64,000 nt of DNA from Rhodoferax potami (GTDB lineage Bacteria > Pseudomonadota > Gammaproteobacteria > Burkholderiales > Burkholderiaceae_C): NCBI RefSeq assembly GCF_032193765.1, contig NZ_JAVBIJ010000001.1:1054001-1118000 (forward strand), given 5' to 3'. Positions 15,064 to 25,030 of this stretch are shown here, piece by piece. Numbering within the stretch: position 1 is the first letter of the stretch; each line of letters begins with the position of its first letter. The notes beneath the pieces were generated by a model, which saw nothing but the letters and a program-made list of their open reading frames with translations, did not search any database and was not told the DNA's origin. A program made the translations under genes and the position numbers.

Positions 15064-15779
15064 ACCGCCACGGTCGCCGGCAAGAGCCGGTCGTATTCCT
15101 TTTTGACCACCTCGTAGCATTCGCAGGTCCGCTTTTCTAGGCCGGGGCGGTCCTGCACGCTGATGTGCCCGCGGGCATAGCTGATAAGGCCGGCGCGCTG
15201 CAGCTTGAGCGCGGCCTCGGTGACCCCCTCTCGCCGCACGCCGAGCATGTTGGCGATGAGCTCCTGGGTCATGATCAGCTCGTTGCCGCGCAAGCGGTCC
15301 AGGCTCAAGAGCAGCCAGCGGCAGAGTTGCTGGTCGAGAGAGTGGTGCCGGTTACAGACCGCTGTTTGGGCCATTTGGGTGATGAGCGCCTGGGTGTAGC
15401 GCAGCATCAGGTGCATCACAGGGCCAGAGCGGTTGAACTCTTCTTTCATCATCTGCGAGCTCAGCCGGAAGCCTTGCCCGGCGCTTTGCACCACGGCCCG
15501 GCTGGGGGTCGAGCCACCGCCCATGAAAAGCGAGACACCCACCACTCCCTCGAGTCCCACAACAGCGATCTCAGCCGAGGCACCGTTTTCGAGCACATAC
15601 AACAGCGAGACGATGGCGCTGGTCGGAAAGTACACATGGCGCTGGACGGCGCCCGACTCATAAAGAACCTTGCCCAAGGGAAGCTCCACAAGCTCCAGGT
15701 GGGGCTGCCATCGGACCCATTCGGCATCCGGTAAAGAGGCAATCAACTGGTTGCGGCGCGAGTCGGTGTTGGCGGGCAT
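15060..15779 (-). CDS. Crp/Fnr-family transcriptional regulator (second of a convergent pair)
   Basis: 239 residues. The start at 15779 (MPANTDSRRN) has AGAGG upstream; a longer frame to 15818 is less likely. The sensor fold contains HVYFPTSAIVSLLYVL and VGLEGVVGVSLFMGG, typical of Burkholderiales Crp/Fnr proteins of unknown ligand. The winged helix has MTQELIANMLGVRREGVTEA. It is clearly paralogous to the gene at 14356 (same layout and helix wording), but the C-terminal tail differs and carries two cysteines (KRTCECYE). The stop codons of the pair overlap tail to tail. Confidence 0.86.
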   Translation of the reverse strand: MPANTDSRRNQLIASLPDAEWVRWQPHLELVELPLGKVLYESGAVQRHVYFPTSAIVSLLYVLENGASAEIAVVGLEGVVGVSLFMGGGSTPSRAVVQSAGQGFRLSSQMMKEEFNRSGPVMHLMLRYTQALITQMAQTAVCNRHHSLDQQLCRWLLLSLDRLRGNELIMTQELIANMLGVRREGVTEAALKLQRAGLISYARGHISVQDRPGLEKRTCECYEVVKKEYDRLLPATVAV

Positions 15780-15866
15780 AAATACCTCTGTTGTGTTTTC
15801 CCTGTCGGCCAGACTCACCAGATCGATGGCCCGTGCTGCAGATCAGTGTATGCCTCTGTGTTCATT

Positions 15867-15885
15867 GGTCTGTGCGATAGCGCAC
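15867..15885. promoter_or_regulatory. Palindrome GTGCG-ATAG-CGCAC, candidate Crp/Fnr-type operator
   Basis: GTGCG (15872-15876) and CGCAC (15881-15885) form a perfect 5-bp dyad within GGTCTGTGCGATAGCGCACC. It has the size of a Crp/Fnr half-site pair. It lies about 90 bp upstream of the minus-strand Crp/Fnr gene and 155 bp upstream of the cyclic-glucan operon, so it could serve both. The rest of the 260-bp gap shows no ORF I would defend. Confidence 0.45.
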
Positions 15886-16039
15886 CTTTGCGGAGGCCGG
15901 GCGATGGCAAACCGTTCGCTTCCGAACAGACCTTGCGGGCTGCCAAGCGCAGCATGGGCTCCCTGTGCACGGGGCGAGCAAGCGCTCTCAGATTGCCCCG
16001 CTGCTGCTGTTGGCATCGCCCATCCCAAGGAGTACCCGT

Positions 16040-16306
16040 ATGACCCATTCGACTGATTTACCGTGTCCCATTTCGCAGTGTTTGGCGCGCTGGAGCACTG
16101 CTGCCTACCCGGATGCGGCAGAAACCTCGTCTTTTGACCTTTGGAGCCTGTCCTCCCATGTGCAACATTGCAGTGGCCGGGTGAGCCATACCGAACGCTT
16201 GCACCGCGCTGCGGGCTGGGCTGGTGGCATGGTGCGCGTGCGCCTGATGACATTTGTGGTGGTCGCGGTGTTGGTGCTCGGGGCGGGTTTCGCCCTGGCG
16301 GCGTAG
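16040..16306 (+). CDS. Small C-terminally anchored hypothetical protein
   Basis: 88 residues from the ATG at 16040, which has AAGGAG 7 bases upstream; the frame extends further up but without such a site. Polar N-terminal two thirds with several His/Cys residues, then a C-terminal hydrophobic helix (VRLMTFVVVAVLVLGAGFAL) ending at the terminus, so it is a tail-anchored inner-membrane protein. Its stop is 3 bp before the cyclic-glucan synthase start, so it is co-transcribed. Family not recognised. Confidence 0.65.
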   Translation: MTHSTDLPCPISQCLARWSTAAYPDAAETSSFDLWSLSSHVQHCSGRVSHTERLHRAAGWAGGMVRVRLMTFVVVAVLVLGAGFALAA

Positions 16307-16309
16307 GGC

Positions 16310-19300
16310 ATGCCGCCGGCCCGTTGGAACGAGATACTGGATCAGGTACCGGATGGCCTGTGGTCTGCGCTCGGCTTGGACGCCGGCCCGCTGGACGCGC
16401 CGATCCGGTCCGAGGTGTTCGGGATGGAGCGCTTTGAGCGGCACGGCATCAGCCTCGGGCTGACCCACAAGGTCGTCAGGGAGCGCAGCCACCGGGAGAG
16501 TTTTACCCCCCGCTTGCAAGACAACATCCAACGCTTGCGCAGCGTGAATGCGTATATCGGAAGCCAAGCGCGCACCGGGTATGACATCAGCCCGGCTGCC
16601 GAATGGCTGTTGGAGAACTTCCATTTGCTGGAGGCGCAGTTCAAAGAAGTCGATGAGGGCCTGCCGTCCAACTATTTCAAGGGCCTGCCGGTACTGGTGC
16701 AGCCACCTCTGGCGGGCTTGCCGCGGGTCTACGGCGTGGCCTGGGCGTTTGTGGCGCACACCGATGGCGCGTTCGATGAGTCTTTGCTGGTGCATTTTCT
16801 CAACGCCTATCAGCAGAGCTGCGAGCTGCGCTTGAGCGAGCTGTGGGCATTGCCCACCACCTTGCGCGTGGTGCTGATGGAGAACCTGCGGCGCTTGGCA
16901 GATCGGGTGGCGGCCAACAAGGCCGCACGCGAGTTGGCCAACCGCTGCTGTGATGACCTGGAGCACTACAGCATCAGCCTCTTGGGGGAGTTGGCAGCCC
17001 GCATGCGGCTACGGGGTGTGGAGGGCGTGTTCTTGGCGCAAATGAGCCGGCGCCTGCAAACCACTCTGCCGGACAGCCGGGTGATGGTCAAAACCTGGCT
17101 GCAAACCATGTTGCCCCTCTTGCCCGCGGTGCTGCTGCAGCAGCGCGCAGAGCAAGCTGCCGACAACCTGAGTGTGAGCAACTCGGTGACCTCGCTGCGC
17201 ACGATCGGGGATGCCGATTGGCCGGAAGTGGTGATGCGCACCAATGTGTGTACCCGCCTGCTGCTGGGCAATGCGGTGTTCCAGGCAGAGCACTCCATGA
17301 CCCGTGAGACCACATTGCACGGCATTGAGCAGCTGGCCAAGCGCAGCGGCAAGCCCGAGGCCCATGTGACCGAGACCCTGCTCGACCTGATGGAAAAAGC
17401 GCCAGTCAGCGAGATGGAGGCCCAGGTCCCTGCGTATTGGCTGGGCGGGGCGGGCGGCGGTGCCTTGCGGGTGGCACTGGGCTTGCCCGCGCACTTGCGG
17501 TTTGACGGGGCCCGTGTGCGCCGCGTATGGGCCTTGCCCCTTTATCTGGGCGCCATTGGCTTGGCCACTGCGGCGCTGATGGCGTGGCTGGTGCTCTGGC
17601 ACGGCGCCCCACGCGCGCTCGACTCTGCCTGGCTCCGTGTGGCGCTGTGGTTGTTGGTGATGGTGCCGGCCTCCGAGGCGATGGTGGCCTTGGTCAACCG
17701 CTTGGCCAGCGAGTCCTTGGAGCCACGGCGCCTGCCACGACTGGCATTCAAAGAGGGGCTGCCCGCTGAGCACCGGGTGGCGGTGGTGATCCCGTGCATG
17801 TTGGTGGATGCGCCGGGCATTGAGGCCTTGGCCCGCAGGCTCCATTTGCACTACCTGGCCAATCCGGAGCCTCTGGCCCAGTTTGTGTTGTTGACCGACC
17901 ATCTGGACGCTGCCACCCCGACCACGCCCACCGACCCGGTGTTGCTGGCCCATGCGGTGCGCGGCCTCGAGGCCTTGAACCAGCGTTACCCTGTGCCAGC
18001 AGCAGCAGACGCTGCACCGGGGCAAGCTCTAGCGGCCCCGCGCTTTGCGCTGCTGCACCGGGAGCGGCGTTTCAGCCGGTCTGAAAACGCCTGGATCGGT
18101 TGGGAGCGCAAGCGCGGCAAGCTGGAGGCCCTGGTCGCCAGACTGACAGGAACCGGCCAAGGTGATTTTGTCGACTTAGGCACCCTGAGCCACGTCGTGC
18201 CCGGTACACCCTACGTGGTCACGCTGGATGCGGACACCCAGTTGCCGCCCGGACGACTCCGCTCGCTGGTGGGTATTGCGGCCCACCCCAGCAATCAGCC
18301 GGTCTTTGACCCGGCGACCCGCACCATCGTGAAGGGGTACGGCGTGTTGCAGCCTAGGGTCTCGGCACCTTTGCCGGGGGAACATGCGCGCACCTTCTAT
18401 CACTGGCTGTTTGCCGGACAGTTCGGCATTGACACTTACAGCGCCACCAGTTCTGAGGTGTACCAGGACGTATTCGGGCAGGGCACTTTTACCGGCAAGG
18501 GCTTGTTCAATGTGGCGGCGGTGCACCAGGTGTTGAGCGGGCGCTTTCCCGATGGGCAGGTGTTGAGCCATGACTTGCTGGAGGGCGCATTGGTGCGCTG
18601 CGCCACGGTTACCGATGTAACGGTGCTGGAAGACGGCCCGCACCACCCCGAAACGGCCAACGCCCGCATCCACCGCTGGACGCGGGGCGACTGGCAGTTG
18701 ATTCCGTTCATGCTGCGTTATCGCCAGTACGGCATTTCATTCCTGAACTTGTGGAAGATGCTGGACAACCTGCGGCGCTCGCTGGTGGCACCGGCTTGTC
18801 TGGCACTCTTGTTGATGTCGGTCAGCGGCATCGGACTGGAGCCGGTGTTTGCCTTGCTACTTGTCTTGCTGGCCTATACCGCGGGTCCGTTCATCGGGGC
18901 GCTGGCGGGGCTGGTGCCGGGGCGACCCAATTTAGAGCTGCGCTACTTTTATGCCTGTGCCGGCGTCGACTTTGCGCGGGTGCTGGCGTTAGGAGTGTGG
19001 CAATGCATGCAGTTGCTGCGCCAGAGTATGTTGGCGGTGGACGCCGTCTGGCGCTCGCTGTACCGCCTTGCCATCAGCAGGAGTGGTTTGCTGGAGTGGA
19101 CCACGGCCGCCAGCGTGCAAGCCGGCAGCAGCACACGCCTGGCTGCCATGCTGCGAACCCATGCTGGTTTGGTGGTGTTGACACTGGCGGGTGCAGCGGC
19201 TTTGGCCCCATGGATCACGCTGCCAGCTTGGGCTACAGCGTGGGCGGTCTTGTGGTTTTTGTCACCGCTGGCCTTGTGGCTGGCCTGCCAGAGCCAGTGG

Positions 19301-22300
19301 AGCCGCCGCATCGACATGCCGGACGCCGCCGGAGTGGCCTACCTACAAGGTGTGGCGCAAGACACCTGGCGCTTTTTTGAGCGCTGTGTGACGGCGCAAG
19401 ACCACTGTTTGCCGCCCGACAACTTGCAGGTCTTGCCTTTTGAAATGCTGGCCCACCGCACCTCGCCGACCAATATCGGCCTGTATCTGTTGAGCTGCGC
19501 CTGCGCAGCACAGGCGGGCTGGATCAGCATGGCAGATCTGGCTACCCGCTTGAAAGCAACGCTGGACACGCTGGACAAGTTACCCCGGCACGAGGGGCAT
19601 TTTCTGAACTGGTACGACACCCAGACCTTGGCAGTGCTGCTGCCCGCCTATGTGTCTACCGTAGACAGCGGCAACTTGAGCGGCCACTTGCTCACCACCG
19701 CACAAGCCTGTCTTGATTTTTGTACTGAGGGGCGCGACGGTGTGTCGGTGGCGTGTGATGCACAAAGCGCCGAGCTCCAAGTGTTGGCCCGGCGCATGCA
19801 GGCCCTGGCGCTGGCACCGGACTACCGGTTTTTGTATAGCACCCGCAGGCGCCTGTTTCATATCGGCTACCGGGTGCGTGAGCAAGAGCTGGACAACTCC
19901 TTTTATGACCTGTTGGCCTCCGAATCCCGGCTGACCAGCTTGCTGGCGATTGCCAAGGGCGATGTAGACGCCGCGCATTGGGGCGCCTTGGGGCGGATTG
20001 TTTGCCTTTATGGCGTGCAGCCGGGGCTTAAATCGTGGTCCGGCTCGATGTTTGAGTACCTGATGCCGTCCCTGATGCTCGACGAGCCCCGGGGCAGCTT
20101 GTTGCAAAGTGCTTGTGAACACGCGGTAGGGGCACAGCGGGCGTTTGGCGAACAGCAAGGCGTGCCCTGGGGCGTGTCGGAGTCCGCCTATGCCGGGCGA
20201 GATAGCTCCATGGCCTACCAATATGCGCCGCAAGGGGTGCCGTCGCTGGCCCTGCGCAGAACGCCACTGGATGAACTGGTCGTTGCGCCCTATGCCACCT
20301 TGATGGCCTTGATGGTGAGCCCGCATGCGGCCATCGCGAACCTGCAGCGCCTTGAAGGCCTGGGGATGCGGCGTGAGTGGGGCTTTATGGAGGCCTTGGA
20401 CTACACGCCGGTGCGGCAAACCGGGGTGGAGCTTTTCACGCCGGTAGGTACTTTCATGGCTCACCACCAGGGGATGGCGCTGGCCTCATTGACCAACCTG
20501 TTGCACCGCGACATTGTCAAACGGTGGGGGATGGCCGATCCGCACATGGAGGCGGTCAGCAGCTTGCTGCATGAGCGGGTGCCCAAGGAGATACGCAAAC
20601 CCACCGGACTGCCGCAGCCGGTGGTGGAGCAGCGCTTGCAAACACGCCCACCGGGCCTGGTGCGGCAGCTGGTGCCGGGGCAGCACGCGGTGGAGCCGAG
20701 TCAACTGTTATCCAACGGCCGCTACGGCACGGTGGTGCGCGCCAACGGGGCGGGCGCCAGCCATTGGGGCACGACCGCGATCAGCCGCTTTCGCGATGAC
20801 GCACTGCGCGACGCCTTTGGTCACTTTGTGTTTTGCCGCGAATTGGGGAGTGCGGGCTTGCCCCGGTTTTCCATCACCCGCAGCCCGGCGCCGGACCCTG
20901 CGGCCGACTACCGCTGCAGCTTTCAGCCGGACCGGGCGATTTTTCATTGCAACACCCCGCGCTGGGAAAGCCGGATAACGGTCTGGGTGAGCCCGGAAGA
21001 CGATATCGAGTTCCGGCAAGTGGAGCTGCACAACACCGGGGATGAGGTCCTGGAGCTGGAGCTGAGCTGCTGCTGGGAAGTGGCGCTCAATGCCCAAGGT
21101 GCCGATGAGGCGCACCCGGCGTTTTCCAAGTTGTTTGTGCACAGCGAATGGCTCGAGGCGCAACGTGCGCTTTTGTTTCAGCGCAATCCACGGGTGCCCA
21201 CCGAGCCCGCGGTGTGTGCGGTGCATTTTTTGGCGCACACCGATGCCACCGTGCTCTCGGTGCAGGCCTGTGCGGACCGGCAAGTTTGGTTGGGGCGCAA
21301 CTGCAAACCGGGTCGGGACAGCGGCTGGTCGCAGGGCATGCGCCATGGGGAGGCGTATTTCCAGGGCGCAGGGCCGGGGAGCAGCGGTTTGGACCCGGTG
21401 GCAGCGCTGTCGGTGCGGATCCGGCTGGCGCCTTTTGCCAAAGCACAGTTGACCTTTGCAAGCGCGGCGGCGGCAGGCACGGCACTCTTGCACGCCCTGA
21501 TCGACAAGTACCAGCAAAGCAGCCATGTGCTGCGCGCATCGTCGATGTCGTCCACCTTGGCCGGTATCCGTTTGCGGTCGCTACAAATTAGCCCGGATAC
21601 CTTGACTGCGATGCAGAGCATCACTACCGCGTTGCTATTTGTGCTGAGCAAGCCTTCCGCTCTGCGCAGGGCGGCATTACCCATCCAGAGCAAGGTGTGT
21701 GACAAGCGCTTGCTGTGGCGGATGGGCTTGTCGGGCGACCGGCCGATATTGTTGGTGTCGATATCGGTATTGCAAGGCCTGGGGCTAGTGCGCGCGCTCA
21801 GCCAGACCATGCGTATGTGGGCCTGGGCCGGACTCGGCTGCGACCTGGTGGTCTTGAATGCCGAGCCTGCCTCCTACCACCTGTCTTTGCAACGGGAGCT
21901 CACGGTGCTGTGCGACCGCTTGAACTCAGAGCACCCGAAAGAAGATGCAAACACCAGCATCGGCATGTGGGTGCTGCGGGATGACGCGGTCAGTGATGAC
22001 GAGCGCAGCACGCTGCATGCGCTGGCCCGCATGTTTCTGGATGCGGATGGCCGGCCCTTGCTGCACCATGTGCAGGCGTGGTCTGCCAGCCATGACCTCG
22101 ATGCCCAACATCGGGCTGCGCACCCCAGGCGCGCGCCCGGTGCCGCAGCTAGTGCCTTGCCAGCAGCGGTGCGCGTGTCTACCGGGGCGTTTGCCGCCCA
22201 CGGTGAAGCGTTCCGCTTTTTGGTGAGCCGGGAGTCGCGGCCCCTGCGGCCGTGGGTCAATGTGTTGGCCAACGACGCCTTTGGCACTGTGCTCAGCGAG

Positions 22301-24664
22301 GCGGGTGGCGGCTTCACATGGGCCGGTAACAGCCGCTTGAACCAACTGACCCCGTGGTCCAACGACCCTGTGGCGGACCCGCCGGGCGAATGGTTGTGGC
22401 TGCAGGATCTGGACGCATCACCCAAGGCGGTGTGGTCCTTGAGCCCGGACGCCTGGGCACTGCCCGGCGTGGAATACACCGTCAGCCACACCCAGGGCAT
22501 GACCCGGATTCGCCACCGGCGGGGCTACTTGGAGGTGGAAGTGCTGTGGCTGGTCGATGTGGCCCGGCAACTCAAACAGGTGCAAGTGCTTGTGCACAAC
22601 CAGGGGGCGGCTGACGTGCGCCTGCGCTGCACCGGGATGGTGGAGTGGGTGCTGGGTGCGGCCTTGCGCGATCGCATGTCCACCGCAAGTACAACCCACA
22701 TTTCTGCCACCGATGCGGTGCTCATGTGCAGCCAGCGTGAGCAGGCGGCGGGATTGGGCGGGGGCACGGCTTTTTGGGCGTGTTTGACCCCGCATGACAG
22801 CAGCTCCAAGGCGGGGCGTTTGCAGTGGACCACGGACCGCCGGCAGTTTTTTGACTCCACCGGTGCGCTCTCGGTGCCTGACCTCATGGCCGGCGACGAA
22901 GGCACCACCGCTCCCGAGGCGTCAGGCAGTGACCCATGTGCTGCATTCTCGATCCCTCTGGATGTGCCAGCGGGCCAGAGTCGCAGTCACGTGTTTTTGA
23001 TGGGTTACGCCGCTGATGCCGATGCCGCTTTGGCTTTGGCGCGTCAGGCGCTCACGGTGTTGCCGGCACAGCGCATCCACGAGGTCACCGCCCACTGGAA
23101 TTGGCGCCTGGGCCAGATCACGATCACCACGCCCGACCCGCTGATGGATGCACTGGTGAACCGCTGGTTGCTTTACCAGACCCTCGCGTGCCGCATGGCA
23201 GCCAAGGCCGGCTTTTACCAAGCGGGCGGCGCGACAGGTTTTCGCGATCAACTGCAAGACGCGATGGCGCTGGTGCACACAGAGCCTGCTACTCTGCGGG
23301 CCCACATCAAGTTGTGTGCATCCCGTCAATTTGTAGCCGGGGATGTACAGCACTGGTGGCATGACCCAGGTGGGGCGGGTGTGCGCACCCGCATGTCAGA
23401 CGATCTGCTGTGGTTGCCGCAGGCCTTGACCCGCTATGTGCAGGCCACGGGTGATGACACCGTGTTGGACGAGCAGGTGCCATTTCTCGAGGGGCCGCTG
23501 CTGGTGCCCGAGCAAGAAGACGCTTACTTTGCGCCACCTGCCACTGCAGACACCGCCACGGTGTACGAGCACGCAGCCCGTGCCCTCGACCACAGCCTTC
23601 AGGTCGGTGCCCATGGTTTGCCATTGATAGGCACCGGCGACTGGAACGACGGCATGAACGCCGTCGGCCCACTGGGCAAAGGTGAGTCGGTGTGGTTGGC
23701 GTGGTTTTTGGTGCAATTGGTGCGCAACTGGGCACCTGTGGCAAGGGCCAGGGAGGAGCAGGCGCGTGCGCAGCGCTGGGAGCTGGCCGCCGACGGCTGG
23801 CACGCAGCGTTGGCCGGCCCGGCTTGGGATGGCCAGTGGTATGCCCGCGCCTTTTTTGACGACGGCAGCCCTTTGGGTAGCCACACCTTGCAGGAGTGCC
23901 GGATCGACCTGATTGCACAAGCCTGGGCGGTGCTCAGCCAAGCGGCGCCCCCGGAGCGCGCAGCACAGGCCATGCAGGCTGCGCACCAGGAGTTGACAGA
24001 CCCTGCGCTGGGTTTGATCAAGCTCTTGGCTCCGCCCTTGCAGCATCAGGTGCCCAGCGCGGGCTATATCCAGAGCTACCCGCCCGGGGTGCGCGAAAAC
24101 GGGGGGCAGTACAGCCATGCGGGTGTGTGGGCGCTGATGGCGATGGCGCAGCTGCACCGGGAGGCGGGGAGCGATTTGCCTTACCGCTATTTTTGCGACC
24201 TCAGCCCGGCCCACCGGAGTGCTGACCCGGTGCAAGGACCTGTCTATGGCTTAGAGCCCTATGCCATGGCTGGCGATGTGTACGGCGCGCCACCCTATGC
24301 GGGCCGGGGCGGGTGGAGTTGGTACACCGGCTCGGCCGCGTGGATGTACCGGGCGGCCACTGAGTCGATCTTCGGGCTCGAGTTCGGGCCGCAGCGGCTG
24401 TGTTTCAGGCCCTGTTTTCCCGCGCACTGGGACCAAGCGCACATGCAACTGCGGTTGCCCGAGTGTGTGTTGGAGGTGAGATTTGCCAAGCCGCTGGTCG
24501 AAGAAACGCACATGGTGTCAGTGCGGCGTGTGACAACGCTGGCTATCGGCGAATGGCTGAACTACGCGGCCTTGCGGGGTGTTCACCGGGTGGAGCTGCA
24601 GATGCCGGCGCACCGACAGTTCGATAGCGTACCGACATCCGGAGCCGTCAGAACTACTGTCTAG
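16310..24664 (+). CDS. ndvB: Cyclic beta-1,2-glucan synthase (GT84-GH94, NdvB/ChvB family)
   Basis: 2784 residues, close to the usual 2800-2870. The first 400 residues are cytoplasmic. Membrane helices lie at about 406-463, 823-870 and 953-993. Between the first two groups lies the GT84 glycosyltransferase: LDADTQLPPG (about 642), SHDLLEG, and HRWTRGDWQ (about 788). A large glucoamylase-like region and carbohydrate-binding sections follow. The C-terminal GH94 phosphorylase-type domain contains TGDWNDGMNAVG (about 2443), which in this family sets chain length. The protein makes periplasmic cyclic glucans used in hypo-osmotic adaptation. Best known in Rhizobiales, less often noted in beta-proteobacteria. 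The ATG is 3 bp after the preceding small gene. Confidence 0.9.
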   Translation: MPPARWNEILDQVPDGLWSALGLDAGPLDAPIRSEVFGMERFERHGISLGLTHKVVRERSHRESFTPRLQDNIQRLRSVNAYIGSQARTGYDISPAAEWLLENFHLLEAQFKEVDEGLPSNYFKGLPVLVQPPLAGLPRVYGVAWAFVAHTDGAFDESLLVHFLNAYQQSCELRLSELWALPTTLRVVLMENLRRLADRVAANKAARELANRCCDDLEHYSISLLGELAARMRLRGVEGVFLAQMSRRLQTTLPDSRVMVKTWLQTMLPLLPAVLLQQRAEQAADNLSVSNSVTSLRTIGDADWPEVVMRTNVCTRLLLGNAVFQAEHSMTRETTLHGIEQLAKRSGKPEAHVTETLLDLMEKAPVSEMEAQVPAYWLGGAGGGALRVALGLPAHLRFDGARVRRVWALPLYLGAIGLATAALMAWLVLWHGAPRALDSAWLRVALWLLVMVPASEAMVALVNRLASESLEPRRLPRLAFKEGLPAEHRVAVVIPCMLVDAPGIEALARRLHLHYLANPEPLAQFVLLTDHLDAATPTTPTDPVLLAHAVRGLEALNQRYPVPAAADAAPGQALAAPRFALLHRERRFSRSENAWIGWERKRGKLEALVARLTGTGQGDFVDLGTLSHVVPGTPYVVTLDADTQLPPGRLRSLVGIAAHPSNQPVFDPATRTIVKGYGVLQPRVSAPLPGEHARTFYHWLFAGQFGIDTYSATSSEVYQDVFGQGTFTGKGLFNVAAVHQVLSGRFPDGQVLSHDLLEGALVRCATVTDVTVLEDGPHHPETANARIHRWTRGDWQLIPFMLRYRQYGISFLNLWKMLDNLRRSLVAPACLALLLMSVSGIGLEPVFALLLVLLAYTAGPFIGALAGLVPGRPNLELRYFYACAGVDFARVLALGVWQCMQLLRQSMLAVDAVWRSLYRLAISRSGLLEWTTAASVQAGSSTRLAAMLRTHAGLVVLTLAGAAALAPWITLPAWATAWAVLWFLSPLALWLACQSQWSRRIDMPDAAGVAYLQGVAQDTWRFFERCVTAQDHCLPPDNLQVLPFEMLAHRTSPTNIGLYLLSCACAAQAGWISMADLATRLKATLDTLDKLPRHEGHFLNWYDTQTLAVLLPAYVSTVDSGNLSGHLLTTAQACLDFCTEGRDGVSVACDAQSAELQVLARRMQALALAPDYRFLYSTRRRLFHIGYRVREQELDNSFYDLLASESRLTSLLAIAKGDVDAAHWGALGRIVCLYGVQPGLKSWSGSMFEYLMPSLMLDEPRGSLLQSACEHAVGAQRAFGEQQGVPWGVSESAYAGRDSSMAYQYAPQGVPSLALRRTPLDELVVAPYATLMALMVSPHAAIANLQRLEGLGMRREWGFMEALDYTPVRQTGVELFTPVGTFMAHHQGMALASLTNLLHRDIVKRWGMADPHMEAVSSLLHERVPKEIRKPTGLPQPVVEQRLQTRPPGLVRQLVPGQHAVEPSQLLSNGRYGTVVRANGAGASHWGTTAISRFRDDALRDAFGHFVFCRELGSAGLPRFSITRSPAPDPAADYRCSFQPDRAIFHCNTPRWESRITVWVSPEDDIEFRQVELHNTGDEVLELELSCCWEVALNAQGADEAHPAFSKLFVHSEWLEAQRALLFQRNPRVPTEPAVCAVHFLAHTDATVLSVQACADRQVWLGRNCKPGRDSGWSQGMRHGEAYFQGAGPGSSGLDPVAALSVRIRLAPFAKAQLTFASAAAAGTALLHALIDKYQQSSHVLRASSMSSTLAGIRLRSLQISPDTLTAMQSITTALLFVLSKPSALRRAALPIQSKVCDKRLLWRMGLSGDRPILLVSISVLQGLGLVRALSQTMRMWAWAGLGCDLVVLNAEPASYHLSLQRELTVLCDRLNSEHPKEDANTSIGMWVLRDDAVSDDERSTLHALARMFLDADGRPLLHHVQAWSASHDLDAQHRAAHPRRAPGAAASALPAAVRVSTGAFAAHGEAFRFLVSRESRPLRPWVNVLANDAFGTVLSEAGGGFTWAGNSRLNQLTPWSNDPVADPPGEWLWLQDLDASPKAVWSLSPDAWALPGVEYTVSHTQGMTRIRHRRGYLEVEVLWLVDVARQLKQVQVLVHNQGAADVRLRCTGMVEWVLGAALRDRMSTASTTHISATDAVLMCSQREQAAGLGGGTAFWACLTPHDSSSKAGRLQWTTDRRQFFDSTGALSVPDLMAGDEGTTAPEASGSDPCAAFSIPLDVPAGQSRSHVFLMGYAADADAALALARQALTVLPAQRIHEVTAHWNWRLGQITITTPDPLMDALVNRWLLYQTLACRMAAKAGFYQAGGATGFRDQLQDAMALVHTEPATLRAHIKLCASRQFVAGDVQHWWHDPGGAGVRTRMSDDLLWLPQALTRYVQATGDDTVLDEQVPFLEGPLLVPEQEDAYFAPPATADTATVYEHAARALDHSLQVGAHGLPLIGTGDWNDGMNAVGPLGKGESVWLAWFLVQLVRNWAPVARAREEQARAQRWELAADGWHAALAGPAWDGQWYARAFFDDGSPLGSHTLQECRIDLIAQAWAVLSQAAPPERAAQAMQAAHQELTDPALGLIKLLAPPLQHQVPSAGYIQSYPPGVRENGGQYSHAGVWALMAMAQLHREAGSDLPYRYFCDLSPAHRSADPVQGPVYGLEPYAMAGDVYGAPPYAGRGGWSWYTGSAAWMYRAATESIFGLEFGPQRLCFRPCFPAHWDQAHMQLRLPECVLEVRFAKPLVEETHMVSVRRVTTLAIGEWLNYAALRGVHRVELQMPAHRQFDSVPTSGAVRTTV

Positions 24665-24692
24665 GTGTTCATTCACCGTTTAGGAGTTCTCC

Positions 24693-25007
24693 ATGAAAAA
24701 TTCAATGCGCATCCTTGTGACCGTTATCGCGCTGGCCTCTGGCCTCTTGTCAGGTTGCGCAGTGCAGCGGGGGCAGGAAACGATGGGCGCCTATGTGGAT
24801 GACGCCACGATCACCACCCAGGTGAAGAGCCGCTTTGTCGAAAGCAAGGAAGTGGACGCCGGCGCCATCAGCGTAGAGACCATGAAGGGCACCGTGATGC
24901 TCTCCGGCTTTGCGAAAAGCGTTCTTGAAAAGAACTCGGCAGAGCGCATTGCACGGGGTGTGAGCGGGGTTCGGGCGGTGAAAAACGAAGTGTCGGTGCG
25001 TCCTTGA
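24693..25007 (+). CDS. BON-domain lipoprotein
   Basis: 104 residues. The signal peptide ends in lipobox LLSGC (Cys22). One BON domain follows (about 35-103): DDATITTQVKSRFVESKEV, then a conserved glycine in GTVMLSGFAKS, then GVRAVKNEVSV. OsmY/DolP-like BON proteins sit in the periplasm or outer-membrane inner leaflet and bind phospholipid. A TAGGAG lies 8 bp upstream of the ATG. It follows the cyclic-glucan synthase by 28 bp and is probably in the same transcript, fitting an osmotic-stress operon. Confidence 0.87.
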   Translation: MKNSMRILVTVIALASGLLSGCAVQRGQETMGAYVDDATITTQVKSRFVESKEVDAGAISVETMKGTVMLSGFAKSVLEKNSAERIARGVSGVRAVKNEVSVRP

Positions 25008-25030
25008 ACCACCTGTCTAAGGAGTAACGT

